Shown here: positions 1-11,209 of the stretch, in pieces
Numbering within the stretch: position 1 is the stretch's first letter
How the letters are laid out: each line of letters begins with the position of its first letter
NCBI GenBank assembly: GCA_965223245.1
Contig: CBDCVY010000013.1
Span: 3,534,001-3,598,000, forward strand
Length of the DNA: 64,000 nucleotides
Direction: 5' to 3'
DNA from: CBDCVY01 sp965223245
GTDB lineage: Bacteria; Nitrospinota; Nitrospinia; Nitrospinales; Nitrospinaceae
Program-made: the position numbers and the translations under genes
The notes under the pieces: model-generated
What the model was told of the DNA's origin: nothing
What the model saw: only the letters and a program-made list of their open reading frames with translations
Database searches by the model: none

Positions 1-3000
1 TCTGGAACAGCGAATAACAACTCTGAAAATGTGAAGAACGGATTCCGCACGTATTCGCAATTACGCTCGCCTAATTTAATTTTGATGTTGGGCGACAATG
101 CGATGACTGACGGAACGGATTCAGAATTTCAATCGGCACTGTTTGATCAATACGGGAACTATTTGCGCAATGCTCCTTTGTGGCCAACATTGGGCGATGC
201 GGAAGGTAACAGTTCCGATTCATCAGCACAAACGGGATCATATTTTAATATTTTTAATCTGCCGAAAAATGCGGAAGCGGGTGGAGTGGCTTCCGGAACA
301 GAGTCATATTACTCCTATGATTATGCCAACATTCATTTTGTCGTATTAAATTCCGCCGGCGCTGATCGGTCCCCGGGCAGTCCCATGCTAACTTGGCTGA
401 CCAGCGACCTGGCGGTTAACTCTCAGGAATGGACCATCGCCTACTGGCACCATCCCCCTTATTCGAAGGGCGATCACGATTCCGATACCGAAACCGAATC
501 GAAAGAGATGCGGGAAAACGTCCTTCCAATTTTAGAAAAGTATGGTGTCGATCTTGTATTATCCGGACACAGCCACTCTTATGAACGCTCGGCGTTCTTA
601 AAAAATCATAATGGAGATTCCGCCACGTTCAATGAAGCGACCCATCAGGTCAACGGCGGTAACGGACGATCTCTGCCCGAAGAAGGAGCCAATGGCGCTT
701 ATAGTAAATCCTTCGCCGATGGAAAAAAAGAAGCCAACAGCGGAACGGTGTATTCCGTGGTAGGGAGCTCCAGTTTGCTGGAAGAGGGAGCTTTGAACCA
801 TCCGGCGATGGTCGTTTCTCTCAAAAAATTAGGTTCGATGGTATTGGATATTACGGGCAATCGCCTGGAAGCTATTTTCCTCGATTCGATGGCACAAGTG
901 GAAGACAAGTTTTCTATTGTCCATACCCCGGACGCTCAAGCTCCGCAAATTTTTGGAGCGCAGTCTTTAAATACTTCCACCGTGAACATTCAGTTCTCCG
1001 AGCCGGTGGAAAAAGATTCTGCCGAAGATGTTGCTAACTATTCTTTAAACAACGAGGCTACCCTTGTGTCTGCGACTCGTTTAGACGATCCGCGTGTAGT
1101 GCAGTTGGTGACATCGGAACTGGATCCAAGTTCACTTTCTATTCTAAATGTGGTCAACGTCAAAGATGAAACCGCGCAAGTTGGCATTGCCGCTCCCGGC
1201 ATCAACGTCAAATTTGTTCCGAATATTTCCACGTCGATGCAGCAGGGCGTTTTGCCTGATGAAAATTACTCAGGGGCGCAAGACGCATACGTAAACTCGT
1301 CAGACCCGGAAACGAATTATGGCGAGGCGGCTTCTCTTTCTGCATGGAACAGCGTGGACGAAACCGGGGATGCTTCCCAATCCTTTGCTCTTCTGCAGTG
1401 GAATTTGTCCTCTGTGCCCGAAGATTCTGTGGTTCAATTCGCCAACCTTTCAGTCCATGTGACCGAAGCCAGCTCCGGACAAAGTTTTCTTTACGAGGCG
1501 AAAACACCCTGGAAAGAAGGAACGGTGAATTGGAACACCTTCGCGGATCCGACCACCAAGGGCGATACCATTTTGGGCACCCTGGAGCCCGGGGATGCCG
1601 GCAGCCATACCATTCACTTGAATCAAGCGGGACGGCAACTGGTTCAGGATTGGATTGATGGTAACATTGCCAATAACGGATTTATCTTGCAGGGAGACGC
1701 CACGGAAGATCTATTAAGTTTTGCTTCCAGTGAAGCGGCCACGTTGGAGGACCGTCCTCGATTACAGGTTTTGGTGACCACCGCTCAAGGAGATGAAATT
1801 TCGAAGGAACTTGGGTTGGATCAAACAGTCGATCACGAAGAGGGCGAGGGAACCGGTGGAGGAAATGACGACGAAGTGGCCGCCATGAAAGAGTTCACCG
1901 TACTCAGCAAAACCGGTAAAAAGATTGTTTATGACGAAGCGGAATTGGAAATCGAAAAAACCTCTCTGGAAAACGATACCAACATTTCCATCACGCCATT
2001 GAAGCAAGACGACCTGCCAAAGCTGGACCCGGGCATGGTGAATGTGACCAAGGGACCGCGCAAAGGGTATCGCTTTCTGCCGCACGGACAAAGATTCAAA
2101 AACAAAATCAAAATTAAATTGCCGTATGACCTGGCAAAGCTTCCGGCGGGCAAAAAAGCAGCGGACATTCGAACTTACTTTTTTGATGATGAAGTCGGCC
2201 AATGGAAAAAACTGGAAAGAGTTCAAGTCGATGCCAACAGTCAAAAAGTGATCAGTAACACCAACCACTTCACAGATATGATTAACGCCGTGGTCACGGT
2301 CCCCGATTCACCGCAGACCGCTTCGTTTAATCCGACACAGTTGAAGGACATCAAAGCCGCCGACCCCGGAGCGAAGATCAATCTCATTGAAGCGCCGCAG
2401 GCCAATAACATGGGAGACGCGCGGGTCAGTTACCCAATTGAAATTCCACCGGGACGCAACGGCATGCAGCCGCAGTTAGCGGTGCAATACAACTCTTCCG
2501 GCGGTAACGGCTGGATGGGTGTCGGTTGGGATCTGCCGATGCAAACGGTTTCCATCGATACGCGATGGGGTGTGCCGCGGTACAGTTCCACCGAAGAAAC
2601 CGAAACGTATTTGTTAAATGGCGAACAGCTCACTCCCGTAGCTCATCGCGATACGCTGCAGCCTCGTACGGCGGAGAAGATTTTTCATACGCGAATTGAA
2701 GGACAGTTCCGGAAAATCATTCGCCACGGCGACCTGCCCGACAATTATTGGTGGGAAGTGATCGATAAAAACGGAACAAAGTTTTTCTATGGCGGTGGTC
2801 CGGACACCAACGGCGGCGCTGGAGGACCGACGACCAACTCGACTTTAGTGGACGCCAGTGGCAACATCGGGAAATGGTCTCTAAGAGAAGTTCGCGACAC
2901 CAACGGCAACTTCACGAAGTACACCTGCGTGCGTGAATCCGACAGTGGGTTGGGCGATGGCACCGGTGGCGTGCAGGGCTCGCAGTTGTATTTGCAGACG

Positions 3001-6000
3001 ATCACCTACAGTGGACATGGAGCTACGGAAGGGCTTTATAAAGTCGAATTTTCTCGCGAAAGCGAGCTCACCAATCCGGTGCGTCGACCGGATGCGATGA
3101 TCGATGCGCGGCTTGGATTTAAAATGGTGACGGCTGATCTGTTGAGAATCATCGAAGTGTCCTTCAACAATCAACCGGTGCGCAGTTATCGGTTCGATTA
3201 CACCGAAGGTGCATTCCGCAAAACGTTGTTGGAAAAAGTTTCGCAGTTTGACGAAAACGCTAACCCGTTCGATACCGCAGCCATTCCTTTCAACTTCCAC
3301 AACTTCGAATATTTCGACGAAGCGCGGACCAGTGCTGGTCTTTATAAGGGTTTCGATGGTTCCTTTGAATGGAATACGCAAAACGACAGTGTTAAAGCCA
3401 GTGGATTGTCCGGAAGTCTGACGCCGCTGGATGCCAGTGCGGTCAGCGGCCTGGAAGGCTTTAACTTTGGCGGCCATTTTTATCTCGGAATTGGGTTTGA
3501 GGAGGTTAAGGATGCCACCCTGGGTCCCAAAGTCGGATTTAGCTCCGGAGAAACGGAAGGGGTTCTGGCGCTGGCCGATATTAACGGCGATGGTTTGCAG
3601 GACAAAGTATTTCGCAGTGGCAGCATTATTTATTACCGACCGAATCAATCCGGAGCAGACTGTAACAACGCCCAATTGGATGGAAGCTCGGCTCCCGGTA
3701 GTTGTACGGTGTTTGGGGATAGATTTGTGGTCGCCAATTTACCGGATATCTCTCTTGAACGTTCGTTTATGGGGTCGTACGGCCTGGAAGCTTATATCGG
3801 GTACAGCGGGGCCACGGGATTTTTGGGATTTAACTACAGTAACACCATCGTCGAGTCTCCTATTTTCTTCAGCGATGTTAATGGGGACCAGTTACCGGAT
3901 TTAGTTCGTAACGGCGGAGTTTTGTTTAATCATATCGATCCCGGTACCGGTCATCCGGTATTTACGGCCAATAGCTCCGATACCACTTATCCCATCGGAC
4001 CAGGCACTGTAGATGCCGCAGGCCTTTTGGAGAATTTTCAGGCGCTCTTTGAACAGCAGATCGATAACTTTCCGCTCATCGACAACCTGAGAAAATGGGT
4101 CGCGCCGTTTGACGGGCAAATCCAAATCACCGGAGACGTGGCTCTGATCGAAGACACCAGTCCCGAACGCGCCGATTACACAACCGCCGATGGCGTGCGT
4201 GTTGCCATTCAGCATAACGGCAGTGAACTTTGGTTTGCCACCATTGCGGAAACCGATTACACGGCTAAAACTCCAACCGGGGTCGGCGCTATCAATGTGT
4301 CCAAAGGCGATATCATTTATTTCCGCGTCCAGTCTGAATTCGATGGCGCGTATGATCAGGTCAGTTGGGACCCGAACATTCAATACCTGGGTGTGGTTTC
4401 CACAATCGATCCGAATAATTTAGATGCGTATGCCTATCAGGCCAGCAACGATTTTGTTTTATTCGACAGCCGCGGTATCAATGTAGCCATGCCGTTTAAT
4501 GGCACCGTTAGTATTGAAGGAGCTCTGGAAAAACTGGGCACCACGTCGGATGACGTTACGGTTGAGATTCTTAAAAATGGATCGGTCATTGCCACGCAAA
4601 CGCTTGCATGGGATTTGACAGGATCCATTGTGTTTAATGAAACGGGTATTGCGGTGCTCAAGAATGAGTTTGATACCAATGGAATGCAAACTCAATTCGC
4701 GGATAAGTTTGAAGCGCGAATTATCATTGATTCGCCCATCGATTTGGGTCAGCTTCGTTGGCTTCCGACGAACCCCTTGCGTGTTTATTTTACCGCGTCG
4801 CCGGATCTTCCCAATATCAATGACGAAAACGGAAATCCACTGGTGAATATTAATCTGTACCCGGGAACGGATCTCTATCCGGAAAATGACCTCACCGCAC
4901 CGTTGGTTCCGTGGGTGGCTCCGCTGCCCATGACTCAAACGTATACCGTCACACCGGCACTAGCCGCAAGCGGCGGCAGCAGCGTTCAGGATGTGGTGGT
5001 GACGGTTAAACGTAATGGCGACCGCGTCGCAAAACATCTGTTCTCTGACGGTGCTTTCACAATTAGCGCAGCGCAGAACGATCAACTGTTTTTTGAGTTC
5101 ACCACACGCGATCCCGATTTATTCGGCAACCTCACGCAAATGGCCATCACCGTGACCTATACTGATGGAGGCGGGGTTACGCAAATGGTTCAGGTGCCGG
5201 TAGCTTTTAATTATCCGGAACAGTTGACCATTCTTTCTCAACGGTATCGAGGATGGACGACTTTCGGATATAACGGTAATCGTGATCGCGCAACTCAACC
5301 GATCAACATCACGCAGAATGATCTGACCTTAAATCATTTGGCCGCAGTGAATATCAATGATCTGATTCAGGAATTACAGGGTGAGGTGGATTCAGGAAAC
5401 CCGGATCCTTCCATTATAGACCAGTACAAAATTAATTTACTTCCGTTCAACGTGGATATAGCGGATCAAAGATGGGAAGGAACGGATGATAACCTGTGGA
5501 CCAACAGCAACACTCAAAGCAGTTCCCGCAACGGGCCGGATTATATTTTTGTGCCGGACAGTAATTCTTTCGCCGGGGCTTCAGCGGTTTCCCGATTGAG
5601 TGTGTCAACGCAATTAGGTTTGGCGGGAAGTTTAAGCTTTGTGGGTGTTGGCGGTTCCACTTCGGTATCGAACTCCGAGTCCCGCGCCATCCTCGACTTT
5701 AGAGATTTAAACGGTGACCAGTTCCCTGATGTTGTGGCTCACGGTTTAGGGGTTCAGTTCTCCCCCATGATCGGGGGACTCAGTGGTGGACGGATTGGCG
5801 TCGGATTGGGTGACGACAATCAGGAAACTATTGGAGAATCTTTTAGCATAGGTGTGAGTGGAAACTTTTCCGATCAACCGGGCGACAACAAAAGTGAACA
5901 GGGCGCCAAAGCGCATGTGGGAAGTAGTGGCGGCAATACGGCGCAACAAATGCCCAGCTTCGGTTTTGGCGCGAATATCACTTCGGCCAGCGGGGAATCT

Positions 6001-9000
6001 TATATTGAATACGATTTCCAGGATATAAACGGCGATGGTCTGGCGGATCGAATTCTTTTCAGCGAAAACAATGAAACTATAGCGGTGCAGTTTAATCTGG
6101 GTTACGCATTTTCTGCTCCTGAGTTGTGGGGGGATGCGTTTATCAACTTCAGTGAAAATGAAACGCTGTCCGGTGGAATCAGCTACAACGACGGTGTTTA
6201 CGGATGGGCCGGCGGAATTAACGGCAGTCTGGGTAATTCCCGTTCTTTAAAGTCTTTGCAGGATTTGAATGGTGACGGCCTTCTGGATCGACTTTATATC
6301 GTTGAGAACGGAAGTGATATGGATATCTTTGTTCAATTCAACACGGGGAACGGTTTTACCGCAACGGCATACCATTTGCCGACCGGTCTGCCGGATAAAG
6401 GGTTTGCCAAAACCGTCAATGCCGCTCACGGCGGTGGATTGTATTTACAATATGGCTTTTGCTACTTTGTTTGTATCGTATTCAATCCCGGCGGTAACTT
6501 TGGTGTGAATATGGCGCGGGTGGAATCCACCATCATCGATGTGAATGGAGACGGCTATCCGGATCATCTGTTCAGCACCGATGACGACGAATTGCATGTA
6601 GCGCGCAACCTGCACAACCGCACCAACATTCTCAAACATATCAGCCGACCCTTGGGCGGTACCATTGATATTGAATATCTGTTAAGCGGTAATACTTATG
6701 ACCAGCCGCAAAGTCGTTGGGTGATGAGCCGTGTCAAAGTGTTCGACGGTTTCGTCGGCGACGGAGTAGATACCCAGGTGATGACTTACGAATACGAAGA
6801 CGGATTTTTCCATCGCCAGGAACGTGAGTTCTACGGTTACCGAACGGTTATCGAAAACGATTGTGACAGCACTAACGATCCGGATGTGACCTGCGACAGC
6901 AATAACAGCAGCGGCAACCTCTACCGAACCGTCACGCGAAAATTCATCAACGACTTGTATTACAGCAAGGGCTTGATGGAAGAAGAGGTGATTGCCGATG
7001 CTTCCGGCAACCTATTCATTGAAACGATCAATGAATACCTGCTGCGTGATATCAATACCGGCAACGCCCTGGTGGTCACTAACGACCCGAACGATGTGAA
7101 CCAGCTCACAGCTACGGTGTTTCCGGAATTGGCCCGCGTCGATAAGTTTTTCTACGAAGGCCAGGCTACCGCGCAAAAAACCACGCACATGACGTATCAG
7201 TACGACACGCTCGGCAATGTCATCCGTTTCTTTGATGCCGGCGATACCGGTGCGCAGGATGATGTCGAAGCGATCATCGGTTACTTTAGTGATTTACCGA
7301 ACTACATCGTTGGTAAAGCAGACAGCATTCTGGTCAACGGAAATACGGTCGAGTTCCGTCGCCGTGAAGCGGATATCCAACCCGGCACCGGCAACCTGCT
7401 GCAGGTGCGTCAGTACCTGGCGAACGGTACACCAGCGGTGACCGATCTCGCTTACGATGCGTTCGGGAATATCGCCAGCGTCACCGGTCCGCTCAATCTC
7501 AATGGCCAGCGTTATCAAATCGATTACCTATACGACAGCACGGTGAATACTTATGTGACCAGTATCACCGACAGTTTCGGTTATAACTCGACGGCGACGT
7601 ACAATTTGCTGTACGGTCTGGTGGAAAACACCACCGACATCAACGGCAACGCGATTGATCGTACCTACGATGCTGTGGGCCGTGTCGATACCATCACCGG
7701 TCCGTTCCAAACCGGTACCGGCAATGCCACCATCACTTTTGAGTACCATCCGAAGGTGACGGATACCGATCCGTTGTCCTGGGCGTTAACGCAGCATATC
7801 GATGTGTTCCGTAACGTCAACGATCCGATTGAAACGGTGCTGTTCACCGACGGTCTGAAGCGTGTACTGCAAACCAAAAAAGACCTGGCGCTGCACGTGG
7901 CCGAAGGATCACCGACGCAGGATGTCATGACCGTATCCGGTCGTGTGATTTTCGATTTCGTCGGCCGCACCATCAACCAGTACTATCCGGTGACCGAGAG
8001 CCTCGGTAACCAGGGTGTGTTCAATGCAAATTTTGATACGGTACAACCGACAGTGATGTCTTACGACATTCTGGATCGGAATCTGCAAACCACTATTCCG
8101 GATAACACCAGTACGAGTATGGCATACGATTTCGGTAACGATCGTGCGGGCGATCCGCAGTTCCGCACCACGGTGACCGATGCCAACGGTATTGTGAAGC
8201 AGACGTTCCGCGACGTGCGTAACTTGATCACTTCGGTGAAGGAGTTTAATAACGCTGGCAGTCAGATTCTGTGGACCAGTTACGTTTACGATCCGCTGAA
8301 ACAAATCACGCAGGTGGTGGATGATCTCAACAACAGCACCAACGTGGAGTACGATAACTTTGGTCGGCGTACGGTGATCAATAATCCGGATACGGGTCGC
8401 ACAGAAACTCAGTACGACCTGGCATCCAACGTCACGGCACGGATCACGGCGAACCTGCAGGCGGCAGGTCAGCAGATTGCGTACAACTACGATTTCAACC
8501 GCCTGTCGACCATCACTTACCCGCAGTTCACAGAAAATAATGTAACCTACGTTTACGGGGCACCAGGCGCACCGGATAACCGCGCCAATCGTATTGTGAC
8601 GGTCAGTGATGAATCGGGCAGTGACGAACGGTTCTACGATGTCCTCGGAAACGTGGTGAAATCGATTCGGTCGATTGATTCCGATACCCAGGGAACCGGT
8701 GGACCACCGGAGGTGTACACCACCGAGTTTGTGTACGATACCTGGAACCGTTTGCATGAGTTGACGTACCCGGATACGGAAGTACTGACCTATCACTACG
8801 ACTCCGGCGGATTAGTCCACGATGCTTCCGGTGTCAAAGGTGCCTTCCCTTACGCTTACTTCAATAAACTGGAGTACGACAAGTTTGAGCAGCGCAAGTT
8901 CGTCGAGTACGGCAACGGAGTCAAAACCACGTACGCTTACGATCCGTTAGACCGTCGTCTGTTTACGTTGAAGTCGGTGAAACCGGATACCAACTTCTTC

Positions 9001-10656
9001 CAGGATCTGCTGTACACCTATGACGATGTGGGGAATATTCTGCAATTGCAAAACCTGGCGGCCGTGAACCATCCGAATCAAATTGGTGGCGCAACGACGC
9101 AGAACTACCAGTACGACGATCTGTATCGTTTGACTCATGCTGATGGGGAATGGACTCCGGGTACCGGTAAGAAACATCTGTACGACCTGGATATGGGTTA
9201 CAACACGATTCATAATATCCAGTTCAAAGACCAGATGCATACGCAGTTGAAGTCGTCGGGTCAACCGGTGGTGCAGCAGAAGACCACGTATAACTTTGTG
9301 TACGGCTACACCGGACCGCATCCGCATGCGCCGACAGCCATTGGCGATCGCACGTTCACGTATGATGCCAACGGCAACCAAACCGGCTGGACACATAACA
9401 GCAATGGAACCCAGCGGACGATCACCTGGGACGAAGAGAACCGCATTCAGGGAATCTCGGATAACGGTGATTTGAGTACGTATAAGTACGATGATACGGG
9501 TCAACGTGTCATTAAATCGACGTCTCAAGGCGAAACCGTTTATGTGAACCGTTGGGTGACAGCGCGTAACCGTGATGTGGGCACGAAACATGTGTTCGCA
9601 GGACAAACGCGTGTGGTTTCCAAGTTGGCCAAGCAGGAAAGAAACGGTCAGATCATTGAAGAGAAGGATCTGTTCTATTACCATCCGGATCATTTAGGCA
9701 GTAACGGGTATGTGACGGATGTGGATGGAGCGATTTATCAGCACCACGAGTTCTTCCCATTTGGGGAAACGTGGATTGAAGAGACCGGCAACACTCAACC
9801 TGCGCCTTACCTCTTCACCGGAAAGGAACTGGATGAAGAGACGAAATTGTATTACTATGGAGCCAGGTACTTTGACCCCAGAACTTCCGTGTGGCAAAGT
9901 CCGGATCCGATTTTGGGTAGATATTTACCTACTAGAATATCTGAAATAGATAGCAACCTTCCAGGATTTGGAGGTGTATTCAATGCACTCAACCTTGGAC
10001 TTTATAGTTACGCAAATAATAGACCTATTGTCTTAAAGGATCCGGATGGAAATTTTGCTTGCGCAGGCCTTTGCATTGCGACGGGAGCTGCGATACTATG
10101 GATAGGTGATAAAGTCTATGCAGCTTATGAAGCGAAACAGGACTACGATGCGATTCAGGCAGGCCAAAAAACTACCGGTGAGGTTGTTGCCGATAGGTCC
10201 ACTGAATATGTTGCTGGAGCATTAGCAGGTGCTGCGGGAAGAGTTACTGTTAAAGTTGGGAAAAAGCTTTATAAAGCTGGAAAAAAACTTTTTAAAGGGA
10301 ATTCTGGTCAAACCGCTGGAAAAAAATTCTGGAATAAATCTACTAATTTTAAAGGAAATAAAGTTTTCCAACGTGATGATCTAATCAATCCAAAGTTAGT
10401 GGATGATCGTGGTCGCACTAATATTGAAAGAATGAAAAAAGGACTTGCACCGATTGGCCCAGACGGTAAATCAATTAATTTGCACCATATGACTCAAGAT
10501 CAAGGTGGAGCCCTTGCAGAGGTAACAGAAACTTTTCATAAAGAAAATAGCAAAGTTCTCCACATCAATCCGAATACGGTGAAGTCAGGTATTGATCGAC
10601 CTACTTTTGATAAATGGCGATCAGAGTATTGGAAATCGAGAGCGGAGGATTTTTAA
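1..10656 (+). CDS. Giant Rhs/SpvB-TcdB polymorphic toxin with metallophosphoesterase-like N-terminus and LHH nuclease tip (5' partial)
   Basis: The frame is open to the first base, so the true start lies upstream; more than 3,540 residues are visible. Numbering from the GTG at 31, residues ~1-190 resemble a purple-acid-phosphatase-type calcineurin-like domain (GDN ~21-23, WHHPPY ~139-144, GHSHSYERS ~179-187), but the usual GNHE/GNHD motif reads GDAEGN, so a metal ligand may be lost. A DNRLRE-like adhesin region follows (~410-590), then an SpvB domain (~760-1000), several calcium-loop-like DxNGDxxxD repeats, TcdB-like middle parts and YD/Rhs repeats. The Rhs core ends with ARYFDPRTSVWQSPDP near residue 3278. 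The remaining ~250 residues form an AT-rich variable tip with a hydrophobic helix and an INLHHMTQ motif typical of LHH/HNH-superfamily nucleases. By family, the shell encloses and releases the tip as a toxin. The downstream SUKH gene fits as its antidote. Export route is not visible. Confidence 0.9.
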   Translation, partial: SGTANNNSENVKNGFRTYSQLRSPNLILMLGDNAMTDGTDSEFQSALFDQYGNYLRNAPLWPTLGDAEGNSSDSSAQTGSYFNIFNLPKNAEAGGVASGTESYYSYDYANIHFVVLNSAGADRSPGSPMLTWLTSDLAVNSQEWTIAYWHHPPYSKGDHDSDTETESKEMRENVLPILEKYGVDLVLSGHSHSYERSAFLKNHNGDSATFNEATHQVNGGNGRSLPEEGANGAYSKSFADGKKEANSGTVYSVVGSSSLLEEGALNHPAMVVSLKKLGSMVLDITGNRLEAIFLDSMAQVEDKFSIVHTPDAQAPQIFGAQSLNTSTVNIQFSEPVEKDSAEDVANYSLNNEATLVSATRLDDPRVVQLVTSELDPSSLSILNVVNVKDETAQVGIAAPGINVKFVPNISTSMQQGVLPDENYSGAQDAYVNSSDPETNYGEAASLSAWNSVDETGDASQSFALLQWNLSSVPEDSVVQFANLSVHVTEASSGQSFLYEAKTPWKEGTVNWNTFADPTTKGDTILGTLEPGDAGSHTIHLNQAGRQLVQDWIDGNIANNGFILQGDATEDLLSFASSEAATLEDRPRLQVLVTTAQGDEISKELGLDQTVDHEEGEGTGGGNDDEVAAMKEFTVLSKTGKKIVYDEAELEIEKTSLENDTNISITPLKQDDLPKLDPGMVNVTKGPRKGYRFLPHGQRFKNKIKIKLPYDLAKLPAGKKAADIRTYFFDDEVGQWKKLERVQVDANSQKVISNTNHFTDMINAVVTVPDSPQTASFNPTQLKDIKAADPGAKINLIEAPQANNMGDARVSYPIEIPPGRNGMQPQLAVQYNSSGGNGWMGVGWDLPMQTVSIDTRWGVPRYSSTEETETYLLNGEQLTPVAHRDTLQPRTAEKIFHTRIEGQFRKIIRHGDLPDNYWWEVIDKNGTKFFYGGGPDTNGGAGGPTTNSTLVDASGNIGKWSLREVRDTNGNFTKYTCVRESDSGLGDGTGGVQGSQLYLQTITYSGHGATEGLYKVEFSRESELTNPVRRPDAMIDARLGFKMVTADLLRIIEVSFNNQPVRSYRFDYTEGAFRKTLLEKVSQFDENANPFDTAAIPFNFHNFEYFDEARTSAGLYKGFDGSFEWNTQNDSVKASGLSGSLTPLDASAVSGLEGFNFGGHFYLGIGFEEVKDATLGPKVGFSSGETEGVLALADINGDGLQDKVFRSGSIIYYRPNQSGADCNNAQLDGSSAPGSCTVFGDRFVVANLPDISLERSFMGSYGLEAYIGYSGATGFLGFNYSNTIVESPIFFSDVNGDQLPDLVRNGGVLFNHIDPGTGHPVFTANSSDTTYPIGPGTVDAAGLLENFQALFEQQIDNFPLIDNLRKWVAPFDGQIQITGDVALIEDTSPERADYTTADGVRVAIQHNGSELWFATIAETDYTAKTPTGVGAINVSKGDIIYFRVQSEFDGAYDQVSWDPNIQYLGVVSTIDPNNLDAYAYQASNDFVLFDSRGINVAMPFNGTVSIEGALEKLGTTSDDVTVEILKNGSVIATQTLAWDLTGSIVFNETGIAVLKNEFDTNGMQTQFADKFEARIIIDSPIDLGQLRWLPTNPLRVYFTASPDLPNINDENGNPLVNINLYPGTDLYPENDLTAPLVPWVAPLPMTQTYTVTPALAASGGSSVQDVVVTVKRNGDRVAKHLFSDGAFTISAAQNDQLFFEFTTRDPDLFGNLTQMAITVTYTDGGGVTQMVQVPVAFNYPEQLTILSQRYRGWTTFGYNGNRDRATQPINITQNDLTLNHLAAVNINDLIQELQGEVDSGNPDPSIIDQYKINLLPFNVDIADQRWEGTDDNLWTNSNTQSSSRNGPDYIFVPDSNSFAGASAVSRLSVSTQLGLAGSLSFVGVGGSTSVSNSESRAILDFRDLNGDQFPDVVAHGLGVQFSPMIGGLSGGRIGVGLGDDNQETIGESFSIGVSGNFSDQPGDNKSEQGAKAHVGSSGGNTAQQMPSFGFGANITSASGESYIEYDFQDINGDGLADRILFSENNETIAVQFNLGYAFSAPELWGDAFINFSENETLSGGISYNDGVYGWAGGINGSLGNSRSLKSLQDLNGDGLLDRLYIVENGSDMDIFVQFNTGNGFTATAYHLPTGLPDKGFAKTVNAAHGGGLYLQYGFCYFVCIVFNPGGNFGVNMARVESTIIDVNGDGYPDHLFSTDDDELHVARNLHNRTNILKHISRPLGGTIDIEYLLSGNTYDQPQSRWVMSRVKVFDGFVGDGVDTQVMTYEYEDGFFHRQEREFYGYRTVIENDCDSTNDPDVTCDSNNSSGNLYRTVTRKFINDLYYSKGLMEEEVIADASGNLFIETINEYLLRDINTGNALVVTNDPNDVNQLTATVFPELARVDKFFYEGQATAQKTTHMTYQYDTLGNVIRFFDAGDTGAQDDVEAIIGYFSDLPNYIVGKADSILVNGNTVEFRRREADIQPGTGNLLQVRQYLANGTPAVTDLAYDAFGNIASVTGPLNLNGQRYQIDYLYDSTVNTYVTSITDSFGYNSTATYNLLYGLVENTTDINGNAIDRTYDAVGRVDTITGPFQTGTGNATITFEYHPKVTDTDPLSWALTQHIDVFRNVNDPIETVLFTDGLKRVLQTKKDLALHVAEGSPTQDVMTVSGRVIFDFVGRTINQYYPVTESLGNQGVFNANFDTVQPTVMSYDILDRNLQTTIPDNTSTSMAYDFGNDRAGDPQFRTTVTDANGIVKQTFRDVRNLITSVKEFNNAGSQILWTSYVYDPLKQITQVVDDLNNSTNVEYDNFGRRTVINNPDTGRTETQYDLASNVTARITANLQAAGQQIAYNYDFNRLSTITYPQFTENNVTYVYGAPGAPDNRANRIVTVSDESGSDERFYDVLGNVVKSIRSIDSDTQGTGGPPEVYTTEFVYDTWNRLHELTYPDTEVLTYHYDSGGLVHDASGVKGAFPYAYFNKLEYDKFEQRKFVEYGNGVKTTYAYDPLDRRLFTLKSVKPDTNFFQDLLYTYDDVGNILQLQNLAAVNHPNQIGGATTQNYQYDDLYRLTHADGEWTPGTGKKHLYDLDMGYNTIHNIQFKDQMHTQLKSSGQPVVQQKTTYNFVYGYTGPHPHAPTAIGDRTFTYDANGNQTGWTHNSNGTQRTITWDEENRIQGISDNGDLSTYKYDDTGQRVIKSTSQGETVYVNRWVTARNRDVGTKHVFAGQTRVVSKLAKQERNGQIIEEKDLFYYHPDHLGSNGYVTDVDGAIYQHHEFFPFGETWIEETGNTQPAPYLFTGKELDEETKLYYYGARYFDPRTSVWQSPDPILGRYLPTRISEIDSNLPGFGGVFNALNLGLYSYANNRPIVLKDPDGNFACAGLCIATGAAILWIGDKVYAAYEAKQDYDAIQAGQKTTGEVVADRSTEYVAGALAGAAGRVTVKVGKKLYKAGKKLFKGNSGQTAGKKFWNKSTNFKGNKVFQRDDLINPKLVDDRGRTNIERMKKGLAPIGPDGKSINLHHMTQDQGGALAEVTETFHKENSKVLHINPNTVKSGIDRPTFDKWRSEYWKSRAEDF

Positions 10657-10665
10657 AAAGACAAA

Positions 10666-11121
10666 ATGAGTTTACAAGATTTAGAAAAAGCATTTAAATT
10701 AATAGAAGAGAATGGAGGGGGCGATTTTGAAGGAGAAAAAAGTGTTGCTCTTATTAATAAAGCTGAAAAAGCATTGGAATTATCATTTCCTCCAACCTAT
10801 AAAAAATTTCTGAGTACTTTAGGTTGTGGGGATATTGCTGGCCTAGAGTTTTATGGTCTTATTCGCGAGGAATTTGAAAATTCTAGTGTTCCAAATGCTA
10901 TATGGCTGACCCTTGATGAAAGAAAATCGGGATTGCCCAAAAACTTAGTAATAATTGGATCAACAGGAGATGGTCTTTATTATGCCCTTGATACAGATCA
11001 TGTTAATGCTAATAATGAGGAATGCCCGGTAGTTTCTTATGGACCAGAAGGTAATACCGAATTGATTGCCGACGATTTTGGATGTTTTTTGCTTACAAAA
11101 TTACAAAGTGTTTTAAATTAA
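10666..11121 (+). CDS. SMI1/KNR4 (SUKH) family immunity protein
   Basis: This 151-residue acidic cytosolic protein starts 9 bases after the Rhs toxin stop. An early segment LSFPPTYKKFLSTLGCGD around residues 44-61 matches the family hallmark (leucine, proline, tyrosine, Phe-Leu, small Gly-rich turn) of SUKH proteins, and the later GDGLYYALD stretch fits the central beta strands. SUKH proteins commonly neutralise nuclease tips of polymorphic toxins. The position directly behind an LHH nuclease tip supports that role here. The A/T-rich composition matches the toxin tip rather than the GC-richer Rhs core, as expected for a co-inherited toxin-immunity cassette. The pairing itself is inferred from position. 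Confidence 0.8.
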   Translation: MSLQDLEKAFKLIEENGGGDFEGEKSVALINKAEKALELSFPPTYKKFLSTLGCGDIAGLEFYGLIREEFENSSVPNAIWLTLDERKSGLPKNLVIIGSTGDGLYYALDTDHVNANNEECPVVSYGPEGNTELIADDFGCFLLTKLQSVLN

Positions 11122-11209
11122 TTAAGCTTTGTTTAGTTGATCCATTCCGTTGAGATAGTCCCTTTTGATTTCCGAGTTGTTTCCACTCTTTTCTTCTATT
11201 TATGGGAGT
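11122..11209. other. Short AT-rich stretch between immunity gene and first hairpin element
   Basis: No convincing reading frame, terminator or Rhs homology is visible here. It separates the SUKH gene from the first hairpin-bounded element. Confidence 0.4.

Noticed and set aside
7909..8796. Long antisense frame (295 codons) within the Rhs gene
   Set aside because: It mirrors the GC-rich repeat coding strand; no ribosome-binding site or family match. Similar antisense frames at 2881-3675, 8947-9693 and 15902-16651 are rejected for the same reason.
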